DNA of 8,309 bases from Chthoniobacterales bacterium. GTDB lineage: Bacteria; Verrucomicrobiota; Verrucomicrobiae; Chthoniobacterales; UBA10450. The notes under the pieces were generated by a model. The model did not search any database, was not told where the DNA came from, and was given only the letters and a program-made list of their open reading frames with translations. Where the stretch lies: positions 1 through 8,309 of the forward strand of contig QHBL01000375.1 of NCBI GenBank assembly GCA_003244125.1, written 5' to 3'. Numbering within the stretch: position 1 is the first letter of the stretch; every line of letters starts with the position of its first letter. The position numbers and the translations under genes are program-made. Shown in pieces: positions 1-6,341 of this stretch.

Positions 1-800
1 CCTTTCGCGCGATACAACATCTTCATCAGCGTGGCTGAAACGTGATGGCCATCGGCGATGAGTTCGCAGGAGATTGCCGGCTCGCTCAGCGCGAATTCGA
101 GCAGACCCGCCACGCGCTGAACTCCGCGGCGTCGCGCTGAAGACATGCAGTTAAACGTGTGTGTTACACTCCGCATCCCGCGCTCGAAAGCCAGCCGCGC
201 CTCATCGTCCCACGCATCGGAATGCCCACCGCTCAGGCTCACACGCGAGGCGGCAAACTTTTTTATCGCATCGAGCGCGCCGCCGATTTCCGGCGCGAGC
301 GTGATGCGTTTGATCATATTGCCGTATCCGAGAAATCGCGCGACGGTATCTGGCGTCGGCTGGCAAATGAAGCTGACGTTTTGCGCGCCCGCTTTCTCAC
401 GCGAAATGAACGGTCCTTCCACATGCGCGCCCACGATTTGCGGAATCTTCCCGGCGCGAATCGCTCCGAGCGCCGCGCATATGTGATCGAGCGGCGCCGT
501 CGCGGTCGTGAGCAGCAGCGATGTCGTGCCGCCGCTTGCGTGATAATCACAAATCGCGCGAAACGCCTCCGCGCTTGCCTCCATCGTGTCGCGGCCGACC
601 GCGCCATGCACATGCAGATCGATGAATCCGGGCGCCAGATAATTGCCGCGCAGGTCGATCGCCCTGTAGCGGCGGTCTACGACCGCGGCATCTTCACTCG
701 CCAGCAGCGCGACGATCCGCCCGTCCTCGACCACCACATCGACATTATCGCGAATATTATCAGGCAGAATGACGCGTCCGTTGGTAAAAACTTCACCCAT
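1..800 (-). CDS. nagA: N-acetylglucosamine-6-phosphate deacetylase, N-terminal 266 residues (runs off the left edge)
   Basis: Predicted to hydrolyse N-acetylglucosamine-6-phosphate to glucosamine-6-phosphate and acetate in the cytoplasm, the step before NagB in amino-sugar and cell-wall recycling. The translation starts at ATG 800-798 (MGEVFTNGRVILPDN) and stays open to the window edge. The amidohydrolase landmarks appear in order: PGFIDLHVHG at residues 57-66 with the metal-binding HxH (H63, H65), HVEGPF at 126-131 with the metal ligand Glu128, SGGHSDA at 190-196 (His193), THTFN at 213-217 (His214) and IADGHHVS at 248-255. Retention of HxH resembles the Bacillus-type enzymes; as I recall, E. 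coli NagA lacks this pair. The catalytic Asp and the C-terminal third (family length roughly 380 residues) lie outside the window. No strong ribosome binding site precedes the start. The gene is divergent from the flavoenzyme gene, and no other nag gene is visible. Confidence 0.93.
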   Translation of the reverse strand, partial: MGEVFTNGRVILPDNIRDNVDVVVEDGRIVALLASEDAAVVDRRYRAIDLRGNYLAPGFIDLHVHGAVGRDTMEASAEAFRAICDYHASGGTTSLLLTTATAPLDHICAALGAIRAGKIPQIVGAHVEGPFISREKAGAQNVSFICQPTPDTVARFLGYGNMIKRITLAPEIGGALDAIKKFAASRVSLSGGHSDAWDDEARLAFERGMRSVTHTFNCMSSARRRGVQRVAGLLEFALSEPAISCELIADGHHVSATLMKMLYRAK

Positions 801-862
801 GCGTTTGAGCGAAGTTCAGGAATCCCATCGCGCAACCTGAAACGCAACCAATCTCACCTCTA

Positions 863-950
863 TCATCCCGAGCTAAGCCGAGGGATGCCGGTGGAAGTCA
901 CCTTGAAAGTACCGGCACGGGATCCCTCGGCTCCGCTGCGCTGGGGATGA
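863..950. repeat. Large imperfect inverted repeat in the divergent spacer
   Basis: The 196-bp spacer between the divergent nagA and flavoenzyme genes (801-996) holds an 88-bp near-palindrome. TCATCCC at 863-869 pairs with GGGATGA at 944-950, GCCGAGGGAT at 877-886 pairs with ATCCCTCGGC at 922-931, and GCCGGT at 887-892 pairs with ACCGGC at 911-916 around an 18-nt loop. The 3' arm is longer by small insertions (CCGCTG near 933-938 and ACGGG near 917-921). It could be a mobile palindromic element of the REP/MITE kind or a structured RNA in a leader. No target-site duplication could be identified with confidence. It ends 46 bp before the flavoenzyme ATG. Confidence 0.75.
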
Positions 951-996
951 CTGTGCGTTGCATTTCTCCTCCGACCCGCGCACATTTCCGCACCCG

Positions 997-2580
997 ATGA
1001 ATTATGACGTCGTCATCATCGGCGGCGCATTTTCTGGAGCCGCCACTGCGCTCATGCTGAAGCGGCGTTGTCCCTCCGCGCGCGTGCTCATCATCGAAAA
1101 GACAACGGAGTTCGACCGCAAAGTCGGCGAATCCACCACCGAAGTGAGCAGCGCTTACATGACGCGCATCCTGGGGCTGACCCATCACCTCGGGCATCAT
1201 CATCTACCCAAACAGGGCCTACGGCTGTGGTTTTCGCGCAGCGCCGACCAAGCCGTGGACGATTGCGTGGAACTCGGCGCTCGTTACGGCGCGCGGCTAC
1301 CGGGATTTCAAGTCGATCGCGCGATCCTCGACACGCACCTGCTCGAGCAAGCGGTCGCCGCCGGCTGTCAACTGCTGCGGCCGGCAAAGGTGACGGCGCT
1401 CGAGTTGAATGAAGGCGCGGCGCAAAAACTGGTCGTCCAAGCAACTAACGAGACGCAGACAATCGCCGCGCGCTGGATTATCGACGCCACCGGACGCGCC
1501 GCGATGATCCCACGCAAGCTCGGCTATTTTCGGCAGAACACCGACCACCCGATCAGCGCCGTGTGGGCGCGATTCACCGGCACGAAACAATGGGATAGCT
1601 ACGATTGGCGCGAGAATTTTCCAGAGATGGCGAACGCCTGCCGCACTGGCCGTGAATGGGCCACCAATCATCTTATGGGTCACGGCTGGTGGTGCTGGAT
1701 CATCCCACTGCGCGGCGGTGATGTGAGCGCGGGCCTTGTTTATGATGAGCGCATTTTCCAGTTGCCCCCGGGCGCCAACCTCGGTCAGCGCCTGCACCAT
1801 CACCTCGTCTCGCACCCCGTCGGTCGCGCGATTTTCGCCAACGCCAGCGCCATCGAAGGCGACGTGCACGCCTTTTCCGCGTTGCCGTATTGGAGCGAAA
1901 AAGTCTGCGGCGATGGCTGGGCCGCGGTAGGTGACGCCGCCGGGTTCATCGATCCGCTTTATAGCCCCGGCCTCGATTTCTGTTCGTTCACCAGCTACTT
2001 CGTGGCGGAGATGTTGGCGCGCGCGCATGCCGGCGAAGATGTCAGCGCGCTGCTCGACTACTACAACACGCAATACGCGGTGACCTATCGCTCCTGGTTC
2101 GAGTCACTCTATCGCGACAAATATTTCTACATGGGCGAAGGCGACCTCATGGCGGCGGCGCTGCTGCTCGACGTTGTCAGTTACTACATCGGTCTCGTGC
2201 GGCATGTTTATCGCGATCCCGAATGCGCTTTCACCCGGCTGCCATTCGAGGGGCGGGGCGGGCATTTCGCGCGCGCCTTCATGAGCTTCTACGGCGGGCG
2301 ACTGGTAAAAATCGCAAAACGGCGTGCCGCAGCCGGTCGCCTTGGCCAGGTCAACCACGGCTGGCGCGAGCTCTACGATGGCTTCGTTCCCGACCTGCGA
2401 CTGCGCAAGCAACTCGCGCAAGGTCTGGTCCGCTGGTGGAAAGCGGAGTGGAAGAATCTCTTCCTGTGTCCGCGCCGAACGCCGGCCGCGAACACCGCCC
2501 GCGGAAGCACCGAACGGTTCGTGCCAAACGCCGGCGCGGGAGGCACGACCTCCGTGTCGTCCCAAACTTCACCTCGCTGA
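997..2580 (+). CDS. Flavin-dependent monooxygenase/halogenase-like FAD protein
   Basis: A 527-residue FAD-dependent oxidoreductase of the flavin-dependent halogenase / geranylgeranyl-reductase-like superfamily. The Rossmann FAD motif is at residues 4-18 (DVVIIGGAFSGAATA), with an acidic strand end at E34. A GES motif lies at 44-46, and a lysine in LPKQGLRLWF (K72) sits where halogenases carry the lysine that handles hypohalous acid. DATGR is at 163-167 and GDAAGFIDPLYSPGLDF at 312-328. A full WxWxIP motif (W232, W234, I236, P237) is the signature usually taken to separate halogenases from ordinary monooxygenases. ATG 997 is preferred because it starts directly at the FAD-binding strand; TTG 958 would add 13 residues of no visible function. 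Neither start has a good ribosome binding site. The last 35 or so residues are low-complexity (Ala/Thr/Gly/Arg) and look disordered. No flavin reductase or biosynthetic cluster is nearby, so the substrate is unknown. A non-halogenating hydroxylase remains possible. Confidence 0.83.
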   Translation: MNYDVVIIGGAFSGAATALMLKRRCPSARVLIIEKTTEFDRKVGESTTEVSSAYMTRILGLTHHLGHHHLPKQGLRLWFSRSADQAVDDCVELGARYGARLPGFQVDRAILDTHLLEQAVAAGCQLLRPAKVTALELNEGAAQKLVVQATNETQTIAARWIIDATGRAAMIPRKLGYFRQNTDHPISAVWARFTGTKQWDSYDWRENFPEMANACRTGREWATNHLMGHGWWCWIIPLRGGDVSAGLVYDERIFQLPPGANLGQRLHHHLVSHPVGRAIFANASAIEGDVHAFSALPYWSEKVCGDGWAAVGDAAGFIDPLYSPGLDFCSFTSYFVAEMLARAHAGEDVSALLDYYNTQYAVTYRSWFESLYRDKYFYMGEGDLMAAALLLDVVSYYIGLVRHVYRDPECAFTRLPFEGRGGHFARAFMSFYGGRLVKIAKRRAAAGRLGQVNHGWRELYDGFVPDLRLRKQLAQGLVRWWKAEWKNLFLCPRRTPAANTARGSTERFVPNAGAGGTTSVSSQTSPR

Positions 2581-2681
2581 AGTTGAATCTCAGGAGAGCA
2601 GCGCGCCGTTTCGTTCGCGCTCGGGCGACACCACACACCTTTCTATTTGCGAAACAACCAGGCGTCACGGCAAAATGAGTC

Positions 2682-4127
2682 GTGAGCGAGTTCTTCGCCG
2701 GCTACGACCCGGGTGGATTCTACGATGAGATGTTCGCCGCTCCGAGCGAACCGCGCCCGCATTACCGCCACTTATGCGAGCGCTTCGCCAAGCTGACGGC
2801 CGAGGAGTTCGAACGCAAACGCGAGCTCGCCGCGCTGACTCTCTTACGCCAGGGCGTTACCTTCACTGTTTACAATGACGCGCAGGGCACCGAGCGCATT
2901 TTCCCTTTCGATCTCATCCCGCGCGTCATCTCCGCCTCCGAATGGAAAACCATCGAGCGCGGCCTCGAGCAGCGCATCACCGCGCTCAACCTTTTTCTGC
3001 ACGATATCTACCATGGCCAATCCATCCTGCGGGACCGCATCATTCCCAAGGAATACGTCTGGCAGGCCGCGTCATTCCGCCCGGAGTTCATGTATTTCGA
3101 TGTGCCGAAGAATATCTACATCCATATCTGCGGCACCGATCTCGTGCGAGACCGTGAGGGCAACTTCCTTGTCCTGGAAGATAACGCCCGCTGTCCTTCC
3201 GGCGTCTCTTACGTCCTGCAAAATCGCCAGGTCATGCGCCGTGTCTTCCCGAATCTCTTCGCGCAACATCGCGTCCGGCCGGTAGAAGACTACAGTCAGG
3301 AGCTACTTAATGTTCTTCGCTCCATCGCGCCTTCGCAGGTCACTAATCCTACCGTTGTCCTGCTTACTCCCGGCATTCATAACTCGGCTTATTACGAACA
3401 TTCTTTTCTCGCTCGTTCCATGGGTATCGAGATCGTCGAAGGCCGCGATCTCGTCGCCCAGAACGGCAGGGTATGCATGCGAACTACCAAGGGATTGGAG
3501 CCAGTTCACGTAATATACCGCCGCATCAACGATGACTTCCTTGATCCCGAAGTCTTCCGCAAAGACTCCGGCCTCGGCGTGCGCGGCCTGGTTGAAGCCT
3601 ATCGCAAGGGTAACATTAGCATCGCCAATTCCATCGGCACCGGCATCGCCGATGATAAGGTCATCTACCACTTCGTCCCGCAGATGATCCGCTATTACCT
3701 GGAGCAGGATGCTATCTTGCCCAACGTCCCGACGTATCTGGCCGCTAACGCAACCGATCGCGACTACATCCTGGAGCATCTACCCGAGCTTGTCGTCAAA
3801 GCAGCTAATGAGAGTGGAGGCTACGGCATGCTCGTCGGCTCCCAATCCACCGAGGCGGAGCGCCAGGAATTTCGTAAACGCATCCGCAAGGAACCGCGTA
3901 ACTACATCGCCCAGCCGATAGTCGCGCTGTCCCGTTCACCCGCCTTCAGCGACGACAACATCCGTGGCCGTCACGTCGATCTGCGACCATATATTCTCTA
4001 CGGTGAGAAGATCACCATCGTTCCCGGAGCCCTCACCCGCGTCGCCCTTCAGGACGGATCGCTCGTAGTTAACTCCTCACAAGGCGGCGGCAGCAAGGAT
4101 ACCTGGGTGCTGGAAGAAGTGGAGTGA
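2682..4127 (+). CDS. Circularly permuted ATP-grasp family protein (DUF404/DUF407 type)
   Basis: A 481-residue member of the circularly permuted ATP-grasp family, predicted from comparative genomics to ligate amino or peptide groups using ATP. Visible landmarks are GGFYDEMF at residues 11-18, [10 protein letters not shown] at 74-83, LFLHDIYHG at 104-112, and [15 protein letters not shown] at 164-178 with a metal-binding-type Glu-Asp-Asn (166-168). Further on are [11 protein letters not shown] at 230-240, [11 protein letters not shown] at 279-289, [13 protein letters not shown] at 371-383 (K373 is the likely ATP contact), HVDLRPY at 431-437 and PGALTRVA at 448-455. Length and motif order fit the family, so the protein looks complete. 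The start is GTG at 2682; ATG 2675 just upstream is out of frame. It follows the flavoenzyme by 101 bp of spacer with no convincing signal. It precedes the alpha-E gene in the same direction, the usual partner arrangement, so the pair is probably an operon. The biochemical substrate is not known for this subfamily. Confidence 0.93.
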   Translation: MSEFFAGYDPGGFYDEMFAAPSEPRPHYRHLCERFAKLTAEEFERKRELAALTLLRQGVTFTVYNDAQGTERIFPFDLIPRVISASEWKTIERGLEQRITALNLFLHDIYHGQSILRDRIIPKEYVWQAASFRPEFMYFDVPKNIYIHICGTDLVRDREGNFLVLEDNARCPSGVSYVLQNRQVMRRVFPNLFAQHRVRPVEDYSQELLNVLRSIAPSQVTNPTVVLLTPGIHNSAYYEHSFLARSMGIEIVEGRDLVAQNGRVCMRTTKGLEPVHVIYRRINDDFLDPEVFRKDSGLGVRGLVEAYRKGNISIANSIGTGIADDKVIYHFVPQMIRYYLEQDAILPNVPTYLAANATDRDYILEHLPELVVKAANESGGYGMLVGSQSTEAERQEFRKRIRKEPRNYIAQPIVALSRSPAFSDDNIRGRHVDLRPYILYGEKITIVPGALTRVALQDGSLVVNSSQGGGSKDTWVLEEVE

Positions 4128-4191
4128 GGGAGTAATGGAGTAATGGAGACAGCGACAGGACTTCACTACTCCAACACTCCAATACTCCATT
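4118..4191. repeat. GGAGT/ACTCC palindromic spacer
   Basis: The last codons of the ATP-grasp gene and the 70-bp spacer form an imperfect palindrome. The left arm (about 4119-4148) repeats GGAGT with the nearly tandem unit GGAGTAAT, and the right arm (about 4162-4191) repeats ACTCC (ACTACTCC, ACACTCC, ATACTCC). Read against each other, about 20 of 30 positions pair, around a 13-nt loop (roughly 4149-4161). It could form an mRNA hairpin between the two cistrons, acting as a processing or attenuation site, or it could be a dispersed intergenic repeat. There is no T-run, so a classical terminator is unlikely. Confidence 0.7.
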
Positions 4192-4197
4192 CTACCT

Positions 4198-5169
4198 ATG
4201 CTTAGCCGCGTCGCTGATTCCCTCTACTGGATGAGCCGCTACATCGAGCGGGCGGAAAACAACGCCCGGCTCGCCGATGTAAACCTGCAACTTCTCCTCG
4301 ATCTCGAGAATCAGCGCGACCCCGACACCCTCCAACAGTGGAACCCCATCATCGCCTCCCTCGAAGAAAACGAGCTGTTCACTTCGCTTTATCCGAATCC
4401 CGACGGCCAGGCCGCCATTGATTTTGTTTGCCTGCAACGCAAAAACCCAAACTCAGTTTACGCTTGCCTCGCCGGCGCACGCGAAAACGCCCGCACCGTG
4501 CGCGAACAAATCTCGAGTGAGATGTGGGAACAGATCAATCGCATCTACCTTTTCATTAAAGGCGACACAGGGCGGAAAATGCTGCGTCTCAGCCCCTACG
4601 AATTCTTCCGTCGCATCATCACCGGCTCGCACCTCGTGCAAGGCATCACCGATGCGACCATGACTCACGGCGAAGGCTGGGACTTCCTCCGCATCGGCAA
4701 ACTACTCGAACGCGCCGACAACACCTCGCGCATACTCGACGTTAAGTATCACCTCCTGCTTCCATCCGGTGAAAGAGTAGGTGGCAACGTCGATACCATC
4801 CAGTGGATGTCAGTGCTCAAATCGTGCAGCGCACTCGAAGCTTACCGTAAAATCTACGTCGGCCAGGTCGCACCGTGGAAAGTCGCCGAGTTCCTCATCA
4901 CTCATCCCGATTTCCCACGCTCCATCCGCTTCAGCGTCGACGCCCTCGACGCCGCCCTCCATCGCATTTCCGGCTCTAACGAGACACAATACGCGAACGA
5001 AGCCGAACGCCTTTCCGGCCGCCTCCGCTACGATCTCGACTTCGCCACCATCAGCGACATCTTCGAGTACGGTCTCCACGAATATCTCGGGCTGACACAG
5101 AAGCGCCTGGCGGAAATTCACCAAGCGCTTTTCGCCAGCTACTGCGCGGCGGACGCAACCGCCGCCTGA
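4198..5169 (+). CDS. Alpha-E domain-containing protein (DUF403)
   Basis: A 323-residue all-alpha protein of the alpha-E family, whose members occur almost always beside a circularly permuted ATP-grasp gene. The family-defining N-terminus (MLSRVADSLYWMSRYIERAE) is present. The ERAxNxxR signature occurs twice: ERAENNAR at residues 17-24 and ERADNTSR at 171-178, consistent with an internally duplicated helical fold. WDFLRIGKLLER leads into the second copy. The C-terminal part (residues about 265-310, with LRYDLDFATISDIF and LHEYLGLTQ) also matches the family pattern. Length is normal for the family. ATG 4198 is chosen because the conserved N-terminus begins exactly there; no Shine-Dalgarno is visible. 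The protein probably works with the ATP-grasp enzyme encoded 70 bp upstream in peptide synthesis or modification. The transglutaminase-like gene that often completes this set is not found downstream. Confidence 0.95.
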   Translation: MLSRVADSLYWMSRYIERAENNARLADVNLQLLLDLENQRDPDTLQQWNPIIASLEENELFTSLYPNPDGQAAIDFVCLQRKNPNSVYACLAGARENARTVREQISSEMWEQINRIYLFIKGDTGRKMLRLSPYEFFRRIITGSHLVQGITDATMTHGEGWDFLRIGKLLERADNTSRILDVKYHLLLPSGERVGGNVDTIQWMSVLKSCSALEAYRKIYVGQVAPWKVAEFLITHPDFPRSIRFSVDALDAALHRISGSNETQYANEAERLSGRLRYDLDFATISDIFEYGLHEYLGLTQKRLAEIHQALFASYCAADATAA

Positions 5170-5197
5170 ACCTAACCCGCGTCACCACGAGTTCAGA

Positions 5198-5216
5198 CGT
5201 CCCTACAATTAGGACG
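5198..5216 (+). terminator. Weak hairpin after the alpha-E gene, possible terminator
   Basis: CGTCC at 5198-5202 pairs with GGACG at 5212-5216, and TA at 5204-5205 pairs with TA at 5210-5211, giving a 7-bp stem with one bulged C and a CAAT loop. It begins 29 nt after the alpha-E stop codon. There is no T-run behind it, so termination would be weak or factor-assisted. It may also be a chance structure. Confidence 0.3.
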
Positions 5217-5346
5217 CGGCAACTAATCGATGCGCAGCAACGCGCCGACTTGCGTATATGAAAAGGCAACCTACGAGAACACTGACGAGCGGCAATGCCG
5301 TCATTTGCAGCCAGGCGTCTACTTCACTCCAGGTACGCATCGTAAC

Positions 5347-5503
5347 GTCTAACGAGCTCAAGTGCAGCCATGGCTCAGCAGAACGCAAGTCGCGGCTTTT
5401 TACGGCGCACTGGCTATCGATGCAAAACCAAATGCAGCACCGGCCCGGCCCGCCATGTGAGGCGATGGCTGCAGCGCCTGGGCCGCCGTCTTAGCCGTTA
5501 GCA
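5347..5503. repeat. Inverted repeat with loose attC-like layout
   Basis: An inner perfect 9-bp inverted repeat (TGCAGCCAT 5363-5371 / ATGGCTGCA 5465-5473) is enclosed by an outer 6-bp one (CTAACG 5349-5354 / CGTTAG 5496-5501). The left outer box GTCTAAC (5347-5353) fits the RYYYAAC consensus of integron attC sites. The right box GTTAGCA does not fit GTTRRRY, and the two sides are unequal in length. No integrase gene is visible. The inverted repeat is real; the attC reading is only a suggestion. Confidence 0.35.
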
Positions 5504-5758
5504 ACTGTCCGAGCCGTCGAAAAACATAAGTTCACGTTTAAGAGCGCTGTTAAGCACGAGTAGAAGCTTTCCGGTGCCGACGGGCGGAGAGAGCGGTGTA
5601 CCAGCGGCACGCAAGCGTGGGTAAATGCGCGCACAGTCGATCTTCTTGCTTGCAGCGTCCACAGTTTCCCTATCGCGCCGCTTCTTTCGCCTTTTACCTG
5701 CCCAGCAACGTGGGGTCCCGTCCAAGTTGTTGCGAGCCGAGCAGCGGCAGTAGCCACG

Positions 5759-6194
5759 GTGATCTTCGCATTGGCTGCTCGCGAAGGCAGCGCAGCAACT
5801 GTGGTCGGCGTTTCTCAGGGGAAACTCTCCGCGGAACCTTCCGGCGCCGCCTCTTACCAGTTGCCGATCGGGGGTCACGCCTGGAACTGCAGGCCTGCAA
5901 CGGAAGCTCGCATTTAGCTATAACAGTGGCGGCAAAAACGGCGCCCTCGGCATCGGTTGGAGCATCTCCGCCCTCTCAATGATCACGCGCGTGCCGCAAA
6001 CGCTCGCGCAGGACAATGCCATCCACGGCGTAGATATGACGCTCAGCGACCGCTACGCCATGGATCGGCAGCGGCTCATTCTTGTCAGCGGCGCTGAGGG
6101 AAGCAACGCCGTTTATCGGACGGAGATCAGCTCGTTCACAAAAGTCACCTACAGCGGCGCTAGTGGGCAAGGCCGGAGTCAGCTACGGGCCTAA
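5759..6194 (+). pseudogene. Relic of an SpvB/Rhs-type large protein (frameshifted and truncated)
   Basis: The N-terminal SpvB-like domain of Rhs/Tc-toxin-type proteins is recognisable across two frames. The first part gives GKLSAEPSGAASYQLPIG (about 5819-5872). The reading then moves into the next frame, giving GVTPGTAGLQRKL, LAFSYNSGGKNGALGIGWS, ITRVPQTLAQD, DRYAMDRQRLILVSG and YRTEISSFTKVTYSGA, ending at TAA 6192-6194. Removing one G from the G5 run at 5870-5874 restores a continuous frame, so the lesion is a single-base insertion. Family members are usually over a thousand residues long, but only about 145 codons remain before the convergent prepilin peptidase gene, so the rest has been lost. 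No ATG is present in the first frame; GTG 5759 is a placeholder start. The residues after it (VIFALAAREGSAA) could be the end of a signal peptide. Intact relatives are secreted or surface-associated proteins, sometimes linked to toxins. Confidence 0.82.
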
Positions 6195-6341
6195 GTGTGA
6201 GTGTTGAGTAAAGTTTTATTGAGAGCGCCCACTCGGTAACAAGAAAAATATCGGGACTGCGCATTTTGTTCGCAAGCGGTTTCAGCTGAGGCAAATAACG
6301 GAGCCAAAAGTCGGGCGCAATTCTGTTGAGGCGCTTCTGAT
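6195..6341. other. Convergent spacer, nothing recognised
   Basis: This 147-bp spacer separates the SpvB relic from the convergently oriented prepilin peptidase gene. It is less GC-rich than the surrounding genes. I see no strong hairpin with a T-run on either strand. The first bases in a third frame (from about 6166: KAGVSYGP) faintly resemble the continuation of SpvB-like proteins after a deletion, but this is too short to rely on. Confidence 0.4.

Larger units (their letters stand above)
5170..5758. other. Gene-poor stretch without convincing coding sequence
   Basis: About 590 bp follow the alpha-E gene with no recognisable gene on either strand. An open frame at 5258-5494 (78 codons) has no family resemblance and uneven composition. 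The frame that carries the SpvB relic is already open from 5564, after a TAG at 5561-5563, but the residues before about 5759 are not recognisable. The stretch contains a small hairpin (5198-5216) and a 9-bp inverted repeat (5363-5371 / 5465-5473). Composition is similar to the neighbours. It may be debris of the same decayed locus as the SpvB relic. Confidence 0.5.

Noticed and set aside
159..950. 263-codon plus-strand open frame across the nagA region
   Set aside because: It is antisense to nagA, whose minus-strand translation carries all expected amidohydrolase motifs. The plus-strand product is Arg/His/Ala-rich with no family resemblance, typical of a high-GC shadow frame.
958..996. TTG start extending the flavoenzyme by 13 residues
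   Set aside because: The extension has no conserved feature, and the protein family begins at the FAD-binding strand right after ATG 997. It cannot be fully excluded because neither start has a clear ribosome binding site.
1297..2073. 258-codon minus-strand open frame inside the flavoenzyme gene
   Set aside because: It is antisense to the FAD-binding protein, whose motifs run continuously on the plus strand. The antisense product has no recognisable domain.
2104..2565. 153-codon minus-strand open frame at the end of the flavoenzyme gene
   Set aside because: It is antisense to the real gene with no recognisable motif.
2675..2677. ATG seven bases before the ATP-grasp GTG start
   Set aside because: It is out of frame with the ATP-grasp protein, so it cannot be its start.
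3303..3779. 158-codon minus-strand open frame within the ATP-grasp gene
   Set aside because: It is antisense to a well-supported gene with conserved motifs throughout, so it is a shadow frame.
5258..5494. 78-codon open frame in the gene-poor stretch
   Set aside because: There is no recognisable family, the composition is uneven, and it overlaps the inverted repeat. I treat it as non-coding.
5498..5878. 126-codon minus-strand open frame over the SpvB relic
   Set aside because: The plus strand here carries recognisable SpvB-like residues. The minus-strand product is Arg/Cys-rich and matches nothing I know.
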